A DNA stretch of 64,000 nt from Homalodisca vitripennis (GCF_021130785.1 NC_060214.1:44313001-44377000); one strand, 5' to 3'. Numbered from the stretch's first letter, positions 24,701-40,579 are shown. Translations and numbers: made by a program. Notes: generated from the letters alone by a model not told the origin.

Positions 24701-26404
24701 TCCTAAAGACCTACTTTGGTAAAAAATAAACTTAACACGTTCTCTTTTTCTACCTTTTTAACAGATTCTCTAGTGCCTGGGCTGTATATTTTGCGTGAGA
24801 AAGCCCTATGAAATAAAGTTAGGAAGGTTATCAGCTAAAAGTTATTTACGCCTCAAACCTCTTTTTTATTGTGTAATGTAGGGCTAGGTTTCTATCTCTA
24901 CACTATATTTCACGCTCGTTCGTTCCTAACCCAGTTATCCCTAACTAGCTAATGTTAAATAATCGATATTTTTGTACACATTACTCTAGTGGATAGGAAG
25001 AATTTATATAATTTATTGGTTTTAATTATCATATTGATTCCTAGCTATTTCTTTTTTTAATTATTATCTTTTAAAAAAGGATCTGTTTAAAATATGTAAA
25101 TTGTAATAATAGTAATCTAATTTAAACCAATTTCACATGAAAAAGATATCGGCTACTACTGCATAATTTTATCATGGTTTGCAATACCCATTCGACTCGA
25201 TAAACAATTACGGAACTAGTACACATAAACTCAATTTTATGAGTTTGGCAGTTACAGTTAAACATGCACCGTTGTGGTGGAATACACGGGGGAGTGTCTC
25301 ACCAATGCCCGTCCCTCTCCATTATTCACGTTACAGATCAATATCACTAAGCTCCTATGTAATAGTGTATAAGTGTGGGGCAGATTTCGCTACCATACTT
25401 ATAACCATGATCGGCTTCTAATTTCTAATTCCATCCATATTAACCTCAGTTTATATCAAGCAAAACAAATTCTTAGTCTCACTTTTATAATTCCAATCAA
25501 AATGCAACTTTGAAATTTTATTTGTACCAATATTAACAATCTGTAAATTTTCCAAAATCCTAACGGCCAATATAAGATGTATGATATTAGCAACTGAAAC
25601 GTGCTTTGAAAACAGTTTTTTATTATACTCGTAGTAAGGAGCATAAACCACTCGTATTCTAAGGTAACAAATACAACACAAACTTTGTTTTTACGTTTTC
25701 ACTCTGCAGACCACTAGTATTCAAGTTATCTAGTTAGAACAATCCTCTTCATTCACTTGTGAAGGAGCAAGTAATGATATACCTTGCGGCTGGGTTTGAA
25801 ATGCACGGTTTCAAATTACAAAGTTAGAAGAACTATTCGTAAACTCAAATTATTAAGCTAGAGGAAATAGAAGAATCTTTAACTTTGATAGACTTTAAGA
25901 AACTTCGACAATTGCTCCTTGCTGAATACATAGACGCTTGATTGGCTGAGCGTACAAAACAATGCATTGCTTGAATATTCGTTGTTAATTTAACTTTTAA
26001 ATGTCCAAAGATTTATTGCATCCTAAAACACAACTTGGTATTCTTGAACAATACTGTACATGGTTGAACTACTTTACTGACGGCAATTATCAGTAATCAC
26101 CGAGATAAATGTTTCTACGAATATCGATTACAAGAAAACTGTATCATTTTAATTGTTTCGTTGGTTTATTCTGCGGGCATGTCCAGCATTCCGCTTGCCT
26201 TACGTTAGTGGGATAATGTGCTGTGTGATTTTCAATACAATAATTGTTTTTAAATATTATTACAAAACTAGTAATGTTTTATCCTTTAATACTTTATCTA
26301 AATTCATTGATACAAAATTACAATTGGTTGCATGGAAATTATTTCTTTTACACTTGTATAAAATTTGCAATATATCTGGCATGGTAGGTTTTACTTTTAA
26401 ATAT
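21718..26404. other. Intergenic, no gene seen
   Basis: About 4.7 kb of AT-rich DNA. Contains a short (CA)n at about 23850-23868 and a degenerate hammerhead-like motif at 24024-24060. Several short open frames are present but none is recognisable. Confidence 0.5.
24024..24060 (+). other. Second hammerhead-like motif, degenerate
   Basis: Reads ATGAGAGCGTAGGCCGAAAC, which matches the (CUG)AUGA...stem...CGAAAC order with a GC/GC stem and GUAG loop. The first three core bases are changed to gaa. Probably the trace of a Penelope-like or related element. Confidence 0.25.
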
Positions 26405-26790
26405 TCAACATAATTTTTTTCTTTTTGTAGTCTCATATTGGAGCTCGCTGCGTCTGTCTCTTTTAGGCAAAGTAGTGCCGTCTTGGGTTTCGATTTCTTC
26501 TTCCTCGTACACGTTAATGAGTTTATCGTACTCGTGGGAGATGACCTGGTCCGGTTGCGGTTTCTTACCCCTTTGTTCACGTGATGGTCCTTTTTGAAAT
26601 TTACCACTATGCCAGTGACGATTCTAAGTAAAAATAAGTAACTCGTTCTTCCGTGGTACGCAACCCTAGAAGCCCTGGGCGACCTGGAAGTGCCCCTCGG
26701 ATGAAGCGTGGCAATAACCAAGATCAACATCGGTGATTTGGCACGTATCCTCATATGCACCCTTTATACCTCATGTTTCATCTGTCCTTC
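26405..26790 (-). pseudogene. Unidentified GC-rich coding remnant
   Basis: On the minus strand, about 26440-26720 is near 50% GC in a region of about 30% GC. The last frame (26623 to 26405) reads 72 codons to a stop, with a basic segment FQKGPSREQRGKKPQPDQ, an acidic stretch NVYEEEEIETQDG and a basic end TTKRKKLC. Upstream, protein-like sequence continues in other frames (for example GYCHASSEGHFQVAQGF near 26700), separated by a stop and apparent one-base shifts. I do not recognise the protein. It looks like a frameshifted pseudogene or processed copy. A terminal exon beginning after ttacttag at 26624 is the alternative. Confidence 0.45.
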
Positions 26791-26899
26791 CAACTCCGGG
26801 TGCAATTATTTTCAATCATTAATTTACTTGTGCTCTCTTTCTGAACTTAAAATTTTTGTTCACCGAGTCTGGAGCTCTAGTTTATTAAAATTGTAATTA

Positions 26900-28733
26900 A
26901 AGCTCTCTATACTTAACATTTGGACCTCAGAACAGGATTTATGTTTGTATTTTTTTTTGTGAACTTAATATTTTTGTCCTTCCAGTAGGATTCTATATCC
27001 CTTTCTCCACGTAACAACGTGCATAATCTTATATATTTATAGAAAATGTAATATTTAAAGTAACTGTATGACTCTATACAGTAAAAATAAATAACTGACT
27101 TATACTTAGAGTAAACATTATATTTTCTATTATTAGATATATGTAAATAGATATAAAGGTTGTTCCTAAGCCATAATACAAATATTAATATATTTTTCAA
27201 TGGAACCAGAAAAGAAAAAAATACTACTAATGTATGTATATCCTTTTTACCGTCTATTTATCTGTAGGCCTTTTCATTTTAAATAATAAAATTATTAAAG
27301 TAATCAATGTAATTAAAAAAATCATTAGTGAAATGTTTATTTTATATTAAATTGAGTACTTTTGGCCTAAATTTGAAATTAAATTTCAAAATAACAGTTA
27401 TTTAGACAAATTCGACCTGATTATCTTAGTAAGTATTAATGTTATAAAATTTTATATCTAAATAATTGTATTAAATATGCAAGCTAAAATGAATTAAAAC
27501 TTACAATGTTGAAGTTAGATAACAAATATCTAACTTTATTGCAAGTTTTGACCGACTACGCATGTCCAATGTCTAATTTCTTCACAATAAGTAACTTTTA
27601 TCCTACAGAACAGTGTAAATAAATTGACATTAATAATTGATTAGGTCATTTTCATTGATGTCAAAACTGGAGGGTATCAAAATGGTTAAGAATATGAAAC
27701 TATAACGTTTCCAAGGTTACATTTTTCATAACTTGATACACTTAAAAAACATGAATAGTAACCTATTATACCGTAGGTAAAAAATTAGATATAAATCTTA
27801 AAGTGGCTATTTTAAGGATATTTATATGGTTAAATGACAATAATTTAGTTTTATTCAATCATTTGGTCTTTGGTTTTAATACGTCAAACTAAAATGTTTG
27901 GATTCGATAAAAAATATAATTTACTATTAAGTTCATATGTGTAGTTTAGGTATCCACATAAACACATGCATGTTATATAAACTAAAACTCAATCATTATA
28001 ATACTGCTTATTTAACTAAGCATGTAGGAGAAATTAATAATAATTAAATAATTTATTATGTTCATTAGAACATATAGACATCAAAATGTAAAATAGTAAT
28101 AAATAAGTACAATTAAATATATAATCCATACATACAATTGAAAGACACAATCTGTGAATAATACTGTTTTCTTACGCAGTATATCAGCAAACGCGCAGAT
28201 AGACTGTCGCTTTTACTTCCTCTCGGATATTCAAACAGGAAATATCCTTAAAGAGCCGGCCTTCAAGTGGATTTAACTTTACTGAAGGAAAGTCGAAGTA
28301 TGTTAATCGATATCATTTCTTTCAGAAAGTTACGATCCTCAAGTAGTTAATAAATAATATTTAAGATACAAAATTCTTTGTTTGATTCTAACCACCGTAT
28401 TTTTTCATGTGTACTAAATAGCAAATATTATATTAATATTAAGTAGATATGGAATAATAACATTTTATACCAATCTAAAAATTTAAGTGTATACGTGAGT
28501 GAGATGTGGTGTTCATGTCCTTAGGAAATGCATCGTTAATGAGATAAGGGAATTTGTGCGTGATTATGTATGAATTTGTATTCATTTAGTATGTGGTGTA
28601 AACGTAGGTATGTCTGAGTGAGGGTTTTGTAGTCTCTTTCTAATGAATGAAATTGAATGACTTAACAACAGCATCACTAAAACTATAAGATCGCAAAATA
28701 GACAATAACAATTCGTGATGAAACTATCGGTAC
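26900..28733. other. Intergenic, no gene seen
   Basis: AT-rich sequence without coding, tRNA or clear transposon signal. Confidence 0.5.
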
Positions 28734-31741
<3,008 letters not shown>

Positions 31742-31800
31742 TGTATATATATTATATATAATATATATATATTATATAATATATATATATATATATAATA
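31742..31800. repeat. Imperfect (TA)n tract
   Basis: TA-rich tract with TAA/ATT interruptions. It is followed by aataaagaagccaaactgtt, a 20-odd-base stretch that also occurs at about 17695. Confidence 0.85.
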
Positions 31801-32074
31801 AAGAAGCCAAACTGTTTATTGTTAAAAATGTAATAGCAACATTCCAAACAGTGGTATTCATTTTCTAAATAAAAGAGGAAAAAAATAGTATATATCGTGC
31901 TCTTGTCAATATTGAACTCACTTTACTTCCTAATGCTTAATTTTGAAACTCAAACAATATTAATTTTACAATTCACTGCACTATATCGGTAAAATATCCG
32001 TAATAAAATATTTTGAAGGCTTCTGTATTGAAGCAGTGTTTAGGGATTTTAGGATGAACAAACCACCTAATTGT

Positions 32075-32185
32075 TATGTGTGACGTCACAAACATGGCCG
32101 ACCACGAAATGCAATCAAGCCTGCTTGGTTCCGCAACTCCGCCCAAACACAACATTCCCTGTGAAAAGCTTGTTTGGGACATAAC
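32075..32185 (+). other. GC-rich island with CRE palindrome and short ORF
   Basis: About 110 bp of balanced composition in AT-rich DNA. It contains the palindrome TGACGTCA (the cAMP-response-element consensus) a few bases before ATGGCCGACC, which opens a frame of about 35 codons (MADHEMQSSLLGSATPPK...). No family is recognised. It could be a transposon end, a promoter relic or a micro-exon. Confidence 0.3.
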
Positions 32186-33660
32186 AAGTCAAGTTAGTTA
32201 ACGCCTAAGAAAGTCTTCTCCCTATGACAAGTAATTGTATTTACCGGTTTCTCAAATAAAAAAATACCAAGGTACGTTAGAAAAATTCTAATATAATTGC
32301 AGCGTAAATAACTTTCAAAATGTTCTAGTTTTTTTTTTTATAAATAATTTTAGTAATTTATTATAAATTATAAATGTTTTTTCTTTTTTATCCTTTTCAT
32401 AATACTAAAGTGAATTAATATACACTTTTTTGTACTCAAATATCATTTGAAAAACATACAAAAATATATTTGTAATAGTTTGGCACAAGAGATAACCCAT
32501 CCAATGCTATAAATTGAGGCACTGCAAAATTAAAGCACTCGGGCTGCTATTTGTGGAGTGATAGGACAGCTAGAAAATATTGAACGATAACAGTGCAACT
32601 TACGTGGCACAACCCTAGCGTCAAATCTCAGAACAGAAAATCACTGAAATGGATTCCCTGGACCTCAGCTCACAATCAATTTCACCACCTTCGAACTAAT
32701 ACATTAAAACAATTGATAACTGAAATTATTGCTTTTATGAAACGTTGCTCTATTTCATGAACAGTCTAAAAGATAATAATGAGTCATACTCAAGTCTACA
32801 TCTACTTTAAGATTTGGATATACTACCGGTAATGTTGATTGTACGCCCATAGCAACAATCTTAAACTTCATGCCGTTTTACCACTTTTATTTTTAGGTAG
32901 AATTATGGTATATGGTCTATTCTCAAACACCATATATAATAAGCATGCAATTTATTTTTCCTTTTTCTAAAGTATTTAAAATATTTATACACTAAAAAAA
33001 CTAAAAACCTTTAAGAAGCGTATTAAAACTATTACATATATCTTTAAATGAGGTAAGGGTATATCATAACACTACAATAATGCCGTAAAAGATCAGGTTT
33101 TCCTTTATTCTTGTAGGGGAAAATTCAGTTCCGTTTCAATACTGCCGACTCTTGTTTCCTCAAATAGTTTCAATTACTAAATCTATAATTCCGTTATAAA
33201 TCACGTAAGGGGAGGGAAGGACGAGTTAAAAAGATACCTCGAAAAACAATAATTTGTTTAAGATTTTATAACGCATATAACAACGCGTATGATTTGTATT
33301 GCTGTACATAAGACGCTATCTCTTGCTACCCACTTCCTTGTTTTTACGACTCCCCAAGATACAACTTCCGGCCCACCTTATTTTAGTCATTCTTACAGCA
33401 AATGAGTGCTTTGCATTCAACTAGCCGCGTGTATTGTACATTGCTTGAAGCATCTCTTGGGTTACCCTAAAACTTTACTGAACTTGTCCATAACCGTCCC
33501 TCAATTATGTTTGTTACAAATTATTAGTGTTTTTATTTACCTGTTATTGGCAAAATTAGTTGGATGGAATCTAAAATAAAACAAGGACCAACATATATTT
33601 ATGTATACTCACATGTACAATTTTAAAGTGTACAGCGTAAGAATGTATATTACTAAATTT
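32186..33660. other. Intergenic, no gene seen
   Basis: AT-rich, no supported feature. Confidence 0.5.
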
Positions 33661-33710
33661 GTATATATATATATAATATTATATATATAATATATATATA
33701 TATATATATT
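33661..33710. repeat. Imperfect (TA)n tract
   Basis: TA repeats with TAAT interruptions. Confidence 0.85.
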
Positions 33711-33764
33711 TATTTATAATGTGTTTGTTGAAAACTACTTATATTATATGGATACTTATAATTA

Positions 33765-33806
33765 AGGTGTTGAGTTTAGCTCCAGTTCACCTAACGCTCA
33801 ACACCT
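33765..33806. repeat. Short inverted repeat
   Basis: AGGTGTTGAG at 33765-33774 and its perfect complement CTCAACACCT at 33797-33806 enclose 22 bases. It could form a 10-bp hairpin; function unknown. Confidence 0.7.
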
Positions 33807-34065
33807 AATCACCTAATTCAACATTCCATTCACCTTGCTTAATCCTTCCCACTATAGCTACTTTATGTAATAATTATTTTACCAAAAGTTACTAAATTAC
33901 TGTTTTATACTCTGAAAAATTTGATTTGCATAGATAATATTAATATTGCGTTATCAATAAAACGTAGTTTATGAATTCCAATTGAAAAATTAGTTTTATA
34001 TTTGTTCTTACCAATCATTAATACATTATGTATATCCATAAAATGTATATCTGAAAAAATCGAGT

Positions 34066-34093
34066 GAAGAGAGACAGAGGAGAGAGAGAGAGA

Positions 34094-34140
<47 letters not shown>
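34066..34140. repeat. (GA)n microsatellite
   Basis: About 75 bp of GA repeats with one GTGA interruption, about 300 bp upstream of repeat R copy 2. Confidence 0.95.
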
Positions 34141-34144
<4 letters not shown>

Positions 34145-34451
34145 TTAATTCAACATACAATTGAATGGTAAGTATAAAAAAAATGTTTAAATATATGTAT
34201 AAAAACGTACTTATAGCACAATACATAATCATTTACCTATTATATTTGAAAAGACGGAGTTTATATTAAGACATCTTTCTCGCGAAAAAACATAAATTCT
34301 GTTAAAAGCCAGGTTTTTGTTGAACGATGCAAAGAAAATGGATCGAATCTAGGCTCTATGCCAATTGTAACATAAGGTTTCTTGTATCACATTATGTCCT
34401 GTGTGCTATCACGTAAGGTGTATGATAAAGGTTTACATGACCATTTTAGGT

Positions 34452-35577
34452 TAAGAGGGAATGATCTTCATAACATGAGTCATATTTAATAGGACTTTCA
34501 AAGCAGGGGGTTTTAAAAATTGAGGGATAGTTGTCAGTTAAACTATGGGTGATAAAATAATAAAATGAGTCGTAAGCAATGTATAAGTTCACATGTTCAG
34601 GGCTTCAAAACTAGAAAAAGAACACCAGAAGATTATATGCCAAACACTATTTTTATTTTTTGATACGTGTTAATACGTTTTGCTCTTCGACAAACAGTAA
34701 CATTTTATTTTCATTATGTTTGTTTTCTTTACCTAGTTTATAAAAACTTTTTATATCATGATATTCTACCTTACATATCAGAATTGACAAATAGGTCAAT
34801 AAATTTATTAATTTCAATTAAAAATAAATAAATTATACTGAAACCGAGTGTTCAGATAAGGAACACCTAACATTTATTATTTGTTTCCCCGAGTAAGACA
34901 TTCATTAATATACTAATATGAATTCTTAATTATAACAATGGATTTTTTGCACATTTTTATAGTTATGTTTCAATAACAGAACGCTAAGTATTTTGTAGAT
35001 TTAAATGTATCCTCTTTATTATGTGAAAAAAACAATGTATAATGGTTAATATACACACATTTTTTATGTCATTCTCTTTGTATATTTAATATTTTTGTTA
35101 GTTCCCGTATTACGTTATATGGCATAAGAGACATAGGGTGTAATCAGGTATAGGGTAGATTTTAATCCTCAAAACGTTATGTGTGACTATTGCAACCCTT
35201 AGCACGACGGCAGATGTCCGAAGTACCACTATCCTTTCAAATATCCGATCCTCCATCGCCAATAACAAAATTTAAAATAGGATGAATAGTTTATCCCCCA
35301 AAACACGCAGACGTAATTTTCTGTTATAGGTCGTACAACAATTACGCTTTATCATACGCTATCAGTAAATATATCACAATAAACCAACTTAAAATGTAAA
35401 AAGCACTAAAAAAATATTTTTTGTGGTGGCATAATTATTTAAATTTGTTTATCCAAATCTTTCTCATGAAGTTCTTCAATTTTCCTGAATAGATACGTTG
35501 CAAAGCTCAATTAGTAATTAGAAAACTCTTTTAAACGTAAGAAGAATTTCCAGGAGTCAACAGCTCAGGACGAAATG
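34452..35577. repeat. Repeat R copy 2, block A
   Basis: Direct match to 1-1125. Sequence to its left (gtttacatgaccattttagg) cannot be compared because copy 1 is cut by the window edge. Confidence 0.9.
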
Positions 35578-36529
35578 TAGTTTGGTCAACAAAAATCGAT
35601 AAAGCGTAAATAAATTATAAGCAGCTAGTAGCTTTTTAGCCTCTACATTACATTAACGCTTTGGTAGACACGACTGAATAAAAACCGTTTTCTTGATGAA
35701 CGGAATCAACGCCTTTCAATTTATTGGATTTCATCTATCTGATTATTGACTTAAATAGGTTATGAAACTCTAATTCATTCACAAGTTACATTAAAGATTC
35801 TCATTTTGGGTTTTGATTTTGAACAATTTTATTTAACAAGCTACGACATTGTTTATAAAAAAAATAGAATAATGTAATAAAAACGTTCACATACTACGGT
35901 TGTTTGTAGTAATGTTTTGTTTTCAAACCCAAGCAAGTTGTAAACCAAGATACACGATAACATTTAAAAAGAACTTTATGAGATGCAAAATTGAAATATA
36001 GAATGTTTGTTGGCAGAATTACCAGACAGCAGAGCTTAGGCGTACTGCGGTACTATAAACTGGGTGTGGGTAAGGAAGGAGAAAGGTTTTTTTATATTAA
36101 TTACTACCGGTAATAACCCCGTACTGATAACAATAATTTAGTTAATTTACACACAATCCACGTTCTGCTTTCCACATTTGGTTACTGGTAAGGTAAACCA
36201 TGGAATTATACAACTGTCTACTACATATTGGCCCATGTTACGCTTCTTTCACACACATCATACTTGCAAAATGTACGGATAGTGATACACACAAAAAACA
36301 AACTTATACATACCATAACTCAATTAATGTTATATTTGTAAAATTAATGCATAGCAAATTAAATCAGAGGACACGCAGTCTCGAAAGCAGGATCCTCCTG
36401 GATACTGCAGCAACTCTAAAAATTGGGTTATGCAAGAATAAGATGTGAGTATAACAAGTGGGATACAAGTATAACAAGAAATACCCAGTTAAAACAATTA
36501 CTTTTTTATATAAACCTGAAGCACTAGTT
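35578..36529. other. Copy-specific spacer in repeat R copy 2
   Basis: About 950 bp without a match in copy 1. A frame at 36200-36448 is open but unrecognised and not shared with copy 1. Confidence 0.5.
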
Positions 36530-37056
36530 CATACAAAATTTTGAAAAACTATTTTTTTTTATTAATCTACCCTAAATTCAAACTCAATTTTGTAAACATG
36601 CAATTTGCGTGTTTGTTTGACCTGAACCTGTAAAGGGTTCAGTCAATGAAATCCTATTACTAATCCTAATTTAATCCAAAATGGGGACATTGTACAGTAT
36701 ATATAAGCGCACATAAGATAAACTAAACTTAATTAGGAAACTTAAATTCGATTATTCCCTTTACATGGTGAGACAACCGTACTAGTGCAATGTACAGTAT
36801 TAATAGAAAGTGCATTCTGAAAACTATGTCGTACTTAAAAATCTATTTAAATCAGAGGACACTTTGATTTTGATGAATTGTATTATTGTACAAGCCTAAT
36901 TGGGCCATATGGGTCTTATATTGCTATCGGTCTAACGAAATAAAATGTAATGAGTGTTTCATCTGTAACTCCAGTATATTTCCGACCCTAAGGAGCAGAG
37001 GGAAATTATTTTCAAATCTTTCACGTATTCCCAAAAGACATTATTAGGCAATTCAG

Positions 37057-37389
37057 TTAATTTTTAAAACGTCTAATTGAAACATAGTTCATGTTGCACT
37101 TACTTTTATGGGGTTCTGAAGCTTGATTACTTAGATTGTTGATTGCAAAATTGTTCCCCAGCTCCATAATTCCCGCAAGTGGGCCATAGAAGTCACCACG
37201 AGAGTTGTGACGCTTGCCGAACAAATAAAGTGACCATGTTATAGATGGAGTAAGGAAATCCACTTGTGAGAGGATCATTGGATATTCGAACAAACTTTTC
37301 ATTAATTTGGCAAGAAATAAGACATCGCTGACTTCACGCGTGACTTGAACATCCGGATGAAGAAGCTTAAGAAGTTCAGTAAGTGTCAC
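37057..37389 (-). pseudogene. Coding remnant shared by both R copies (with 2205-2537)
   Basis: 333-nt frame of identical length in both copies, ending in TAA. The first 24 or so codons (TELLKLLHPDVQVTREVSDV) are identical between copies, as is LYLFGKRHNSRGDFYG in the middle. Over the whole frame I count about 40 base changes giving about 22 amino-acid changes, so most are replacements. That fits drift in dead sequence. The opening codon is GTG and an in-frame TGA lies just upstream, so the original reading frame must have entered from elsewhere. Family unknown. Confidence 0.4.
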
Positions 37390-38015
37390 CTTTCTTAATC
37401 AAAGTCACTGAAGCATCTTCACCAGCCTTAACAGATTATTCTATATAGCTTCAAGCATATTAATCAGAAAAAAAAACAGGGCTTCTTACTGCAGGATGTG
37501 ACATGCAAAGGATAAAAAGAGTGTTTTAAAACGACAGGATTCGTAATCCCACGAGTGACATTGCGATGAAACCCAATATCTTGTGTGCACATCTCCACAA
37601 ATCATAAAGATGTGAATTCAACAAACGCGACATTCCCGCCCTGAGGGCTGATAGTACACTTCTTTTTAATGTTAATCAGTCAAAACGATGTTGACTCTTA
37701 GCAAAATAACGTTCATGCAAAGTTAATAATGGCGAAATATAACTCCTAAGAGTATTCCATCTAAAAAGTGTGATTAAATATTTTCCAGATTTGGAGATGC
37801 TTTAGTATTTAAAAAATTTTGAAATATTTAATAAACAATACTTGTAGGCACAAGTCGGGTTTATACAATATATATTTTAGTGTTACATATATTTATATAT
37901 TGTACTTATACTATAAAACTATAAAAGTAACAATGAAAGACAGAGAATTAATTGTGTTTATTCTAAGATAAATCAAATGAGGAGATATATAATGTCTATA
38001 AATACAGCGACGACC

Positions 38016-38210
38016 CTATATAAGTCTAAGAAACCTAAGTTCCTGATTTTTGCAATTTGGTTGTGACATAAGATCTTGTACTGGATTATCTCCAGCGGGA
38101 TACAATACCCAGTTCGGGTAGTCTCTCTCATACTTCAACAGCCACGCTACCGCCTCTTCTTTACGTTTAGACTCAAATGTAGAACTACAATCAAGACGAT
38201 ACTTCACCAT
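38016..38210 (-). pseudogene. Unidentified coding remnant in repeat R copy 2
   Basis: 64 codons from ATG to a stop, rich in charged and aromatic residues (KRKEEAVAWLLKYERDYP, then YPAGDNPVQDLMSQ). This composition is unusual for random AT-rich DNA. It is absent from copy 1 through a deletion. No catalytic motif is recognised. It lies upstream, on the same strand, of the other R coding traces, so it may be an earlier part of the same ancestral protein. Confidence 0.4.
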
Positions 38211-40299
38211 TATTCACACCAATTCCTCGTCATTTATTCCTCAGAATCACATCTGACACTATTTTTATTTATTTTAGTTAAATAACTTTATTGAAACGTA
38301 ATATACTTAAAACTTGATGTAAGGCGAACTAAATTTTTTATTGTCTTCACAATTTTAGATAATCATATCAAGTAAATTTTTGAAAGACTATTATAAAGCT
38401 AAGTGCTATAAAAGAATTATTTAAATTTAGATTTTCTGTTATAAAACATTTTATAGTGTAAGCTGAGTTAAAAATCCTTGCTTGCTTTAGCCGAATAGAT
38501 TTTTTGAGTTACAATAGGATTTTTCATAGGAAACCATATTATTAAGGACACAGAAAACATTTTTATTAAAATTTTACCTTAATATATGAAAATCTTGTGT
38601 TGGCACTGTCTCAGCAAAATTTCATAAAGTTGTTCTGAGTTCTCTTTTTATTCTTCTTATTTATTTATCTCTTCTCAATTTTAGAGTTATTGGATCAATG
38701 CATGTTCTCTTATAATATAAAGTTGATATTTTAGATTGGTAAATTACCACGTAGCAACATTTAATTTACAAAACATATTTTATAAATTATTGAAATAAAG
38801 AACATTTTTATTAGAAATATTTTTAAATAAAGCAAAATTTGTGTAGCATTTTTAGTATGGGTGTTTACCTATGTAAATTAAATGATGAAGTAAAAGATAC
38901 GCCAATAAAGCTGGATAAAGATGATGCGATAAAATTATAATTACTTCTTTCAAATATTAAAAAAATTATTAATTTAATAAGATAAAACTAATTAAATACT
39001 TGAAAGTATTGTAATTATTTAAAAATTGGTTTAACGGAATTGGTATTTCAATGAATTTCACAGTTGGTATTTTAATATTAGGTTTACAATTATAAGGTAT
39101 CTAGTGCATTTTAGCCTTTATATATCTCAAAGCAACCACTGTACTACGACCTTATTGTCTATTTGATATTAAAAAAAAGGTTTTACATATTAAATAATAC
39201 TTATTGCGAGGCCCATCAATCGAGAAGTGGTATATATGAAACACGCTGGATTCTGACAAAACGATAAAAGATACAGCAAACCAAAGGTACGAACAAATTA
39301 ACACTCTAAACGGTCTTTCCCCTTGTGTAAAGCTTCATCTCACCGAAGGGCATCATTAAAACTGCACAGCAGCCAACACGTTGTTTTTCATTTCTGACCC
39401 AACGCAACGTTTATTTAGACGTTTGCATCATAATTTAGCTACACCTTGTAAAGACAGTTCTTGTTCAGATTGAAGGAAATAAATCACAGGTTTGATATTA
39501 CAACATAATTGGAGATGTTATTCAATATTAAGATAGTGGGAGAGTGTTTATAACTAAATTATACGTTGCGATACGCAATCAGAGCTATACGAGATACTCA
39601 TCATTGAAAAATTTAAACTAAGAGAGTCGTACAGGCCATGTTTCAAAAGATTGCAACTGTTGAATCTGACAATTATCAACATTTTAGAAATAACGTCACA
39701 CTGTATGCTTAAATACACCTTGATCAAGAGACAAGATGTTCAATTCTACGAGAGAAGAGGCAGAGATAACTACCGAACCAGGGGACACAGGACGGTAGTT
39801 CAAGAACGTTTCTTCTTATACAGGTGGAGTTCATCTAATCTACAACTTGCCAAATTAAATTAAATATTCGCCTACGTATAAAGCATTTAAAACTCGTTTG
39901 AAACTCTGTTTAGTGTCGAACGCGTTTTAAAGCGTGAACGAGTTTTTGGCGTATAACTGGAAGGCTTCAAAATCAGAAGACTTACTCTCAAATTGAGGGG
40001 AGAAAAAATTTACGAGGAATGGATCGGAGTGACTCTCAAAATGTATGTATAAATGAGAGTTCGATGTGGTATGTGTATAAAAATTATTATATACTTGACA
40101 TTTGCTATACATATGTACCTTTTGTCTCCGCAATAAATACTTGAGTATTAACTGGGTCTTGCTGGTCAGGATTCATACTGAGACATCACATTTAGTTGTA
40201 CCGTGAAATGAGGAGCACTGTTGTAAATACAAAAATCACATATGTATTTACCTTATACATATTGTAATAGTTTTGTTTTCCAGTTACGTAAGTTACATG

Positions 40300-40385
40300 G
40301 AATCACAAAAAGTACTTGCTCTGCCAGGACTAGAACACGGATCTCTCACTTGCCGGGTGAGTGTGCTGCCATTATACCACAGAGC
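40300..40385 (-). mobile_element. tRNA-derived SINE-like unit 1
   Basis: Read on the minus strand, 40385-40318 folds as a tRNA-like molecule. The 7-bp acceptor stem is GCTCTGT with GCAGAGC (one G-T pair). An A-box is present (TGGTATAATGG), with an anticodon-like stem CTCAC/GTGAG. The B-box is weakened (GTGTTCTAGTCC). An 18-nt tail, AAGTACTTTTTGTGATTC, follows. The lack of T33 in the anticodon loop, the weak B-box and the presence of a second tailed copy argue against a working tRNA gene and for a very short SINE. Confidence 0.65.
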
Positions 40386-40405
40386 CCTTTTTACGAATAA
40401 ATTTC

Positions 40406-40408
<3 letters not shown>

Positions 40409-40454
<46 letters not shown>
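40409..40454. repeat. (TA)n tract joined to SINE-like unit 1
   Basis: TA tract of about 46 bp starting about 24 bp beyond the tRNA-like head of unit 1 and about 20 bp before unit 2. Confidence 0.95.
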
Positions 40455-40455
<1 letters not shown>

Positions 40456-40474
40456 TATAATTTCAATAAACATT

Positions 40475-40562
40475 GAATCACAAAAAGTACTTGCTCTGCC
40501 GGGACTCGAAACCGGATCTCTCACTTGCCGGATTAACGTGTTACCATTTCACTACACAGCTC
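40475..40562 (-). mobile_element. tRNA-derived SINE-like unit 2
   Basis: Same layout as unit 1 at a 175-bp spacing. The same 18-nt tail adjoins a tRNA-like body (40562-40493) with A-box-like TAGTGAAATGG and a better B-box, GGTTTCGAGTCCC. Its acceptor stem is broken on the 5' side (GAGCTGT). The two units plus their TA tracts look like a tandem dimer. Confidence 0.6.
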
Positions 40563-40578
40563 TTAAAAAGTAAGGGCT

Positions 40579-40579
40579 G

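Larger units (their letters stand above)
36530..38285. repeat. Repeat R copy 2, block B, with minus-strand coding traces
   Basis: Direct match to 1705-3262. It keeps about 200 bp (about 37975-38205) that copy 1 has lost. On the minus strand, frames with protein-like composition run 38210 to 38016 (64 codons from ATG; motif EEAVAWLLKYERDYPNWVLY), around 37500-37690 (FVEMCTQDIGFHRNVTRGI) and 37389 to 37057 (110 codons). The frames are not connected without breaks and the family is unknown. Confidence 0.8.

Noticed and set aside
25179..25421. 80-codon plus-strand frame
   Set aside because: Unrecognised, single, without supporting context.
40318..40385. Functional tRNA gene
   Set aside because: Weak B-box, no T33 in the anticodon loop, and the presence of a second tailed copy point to a SINE-like derivative.
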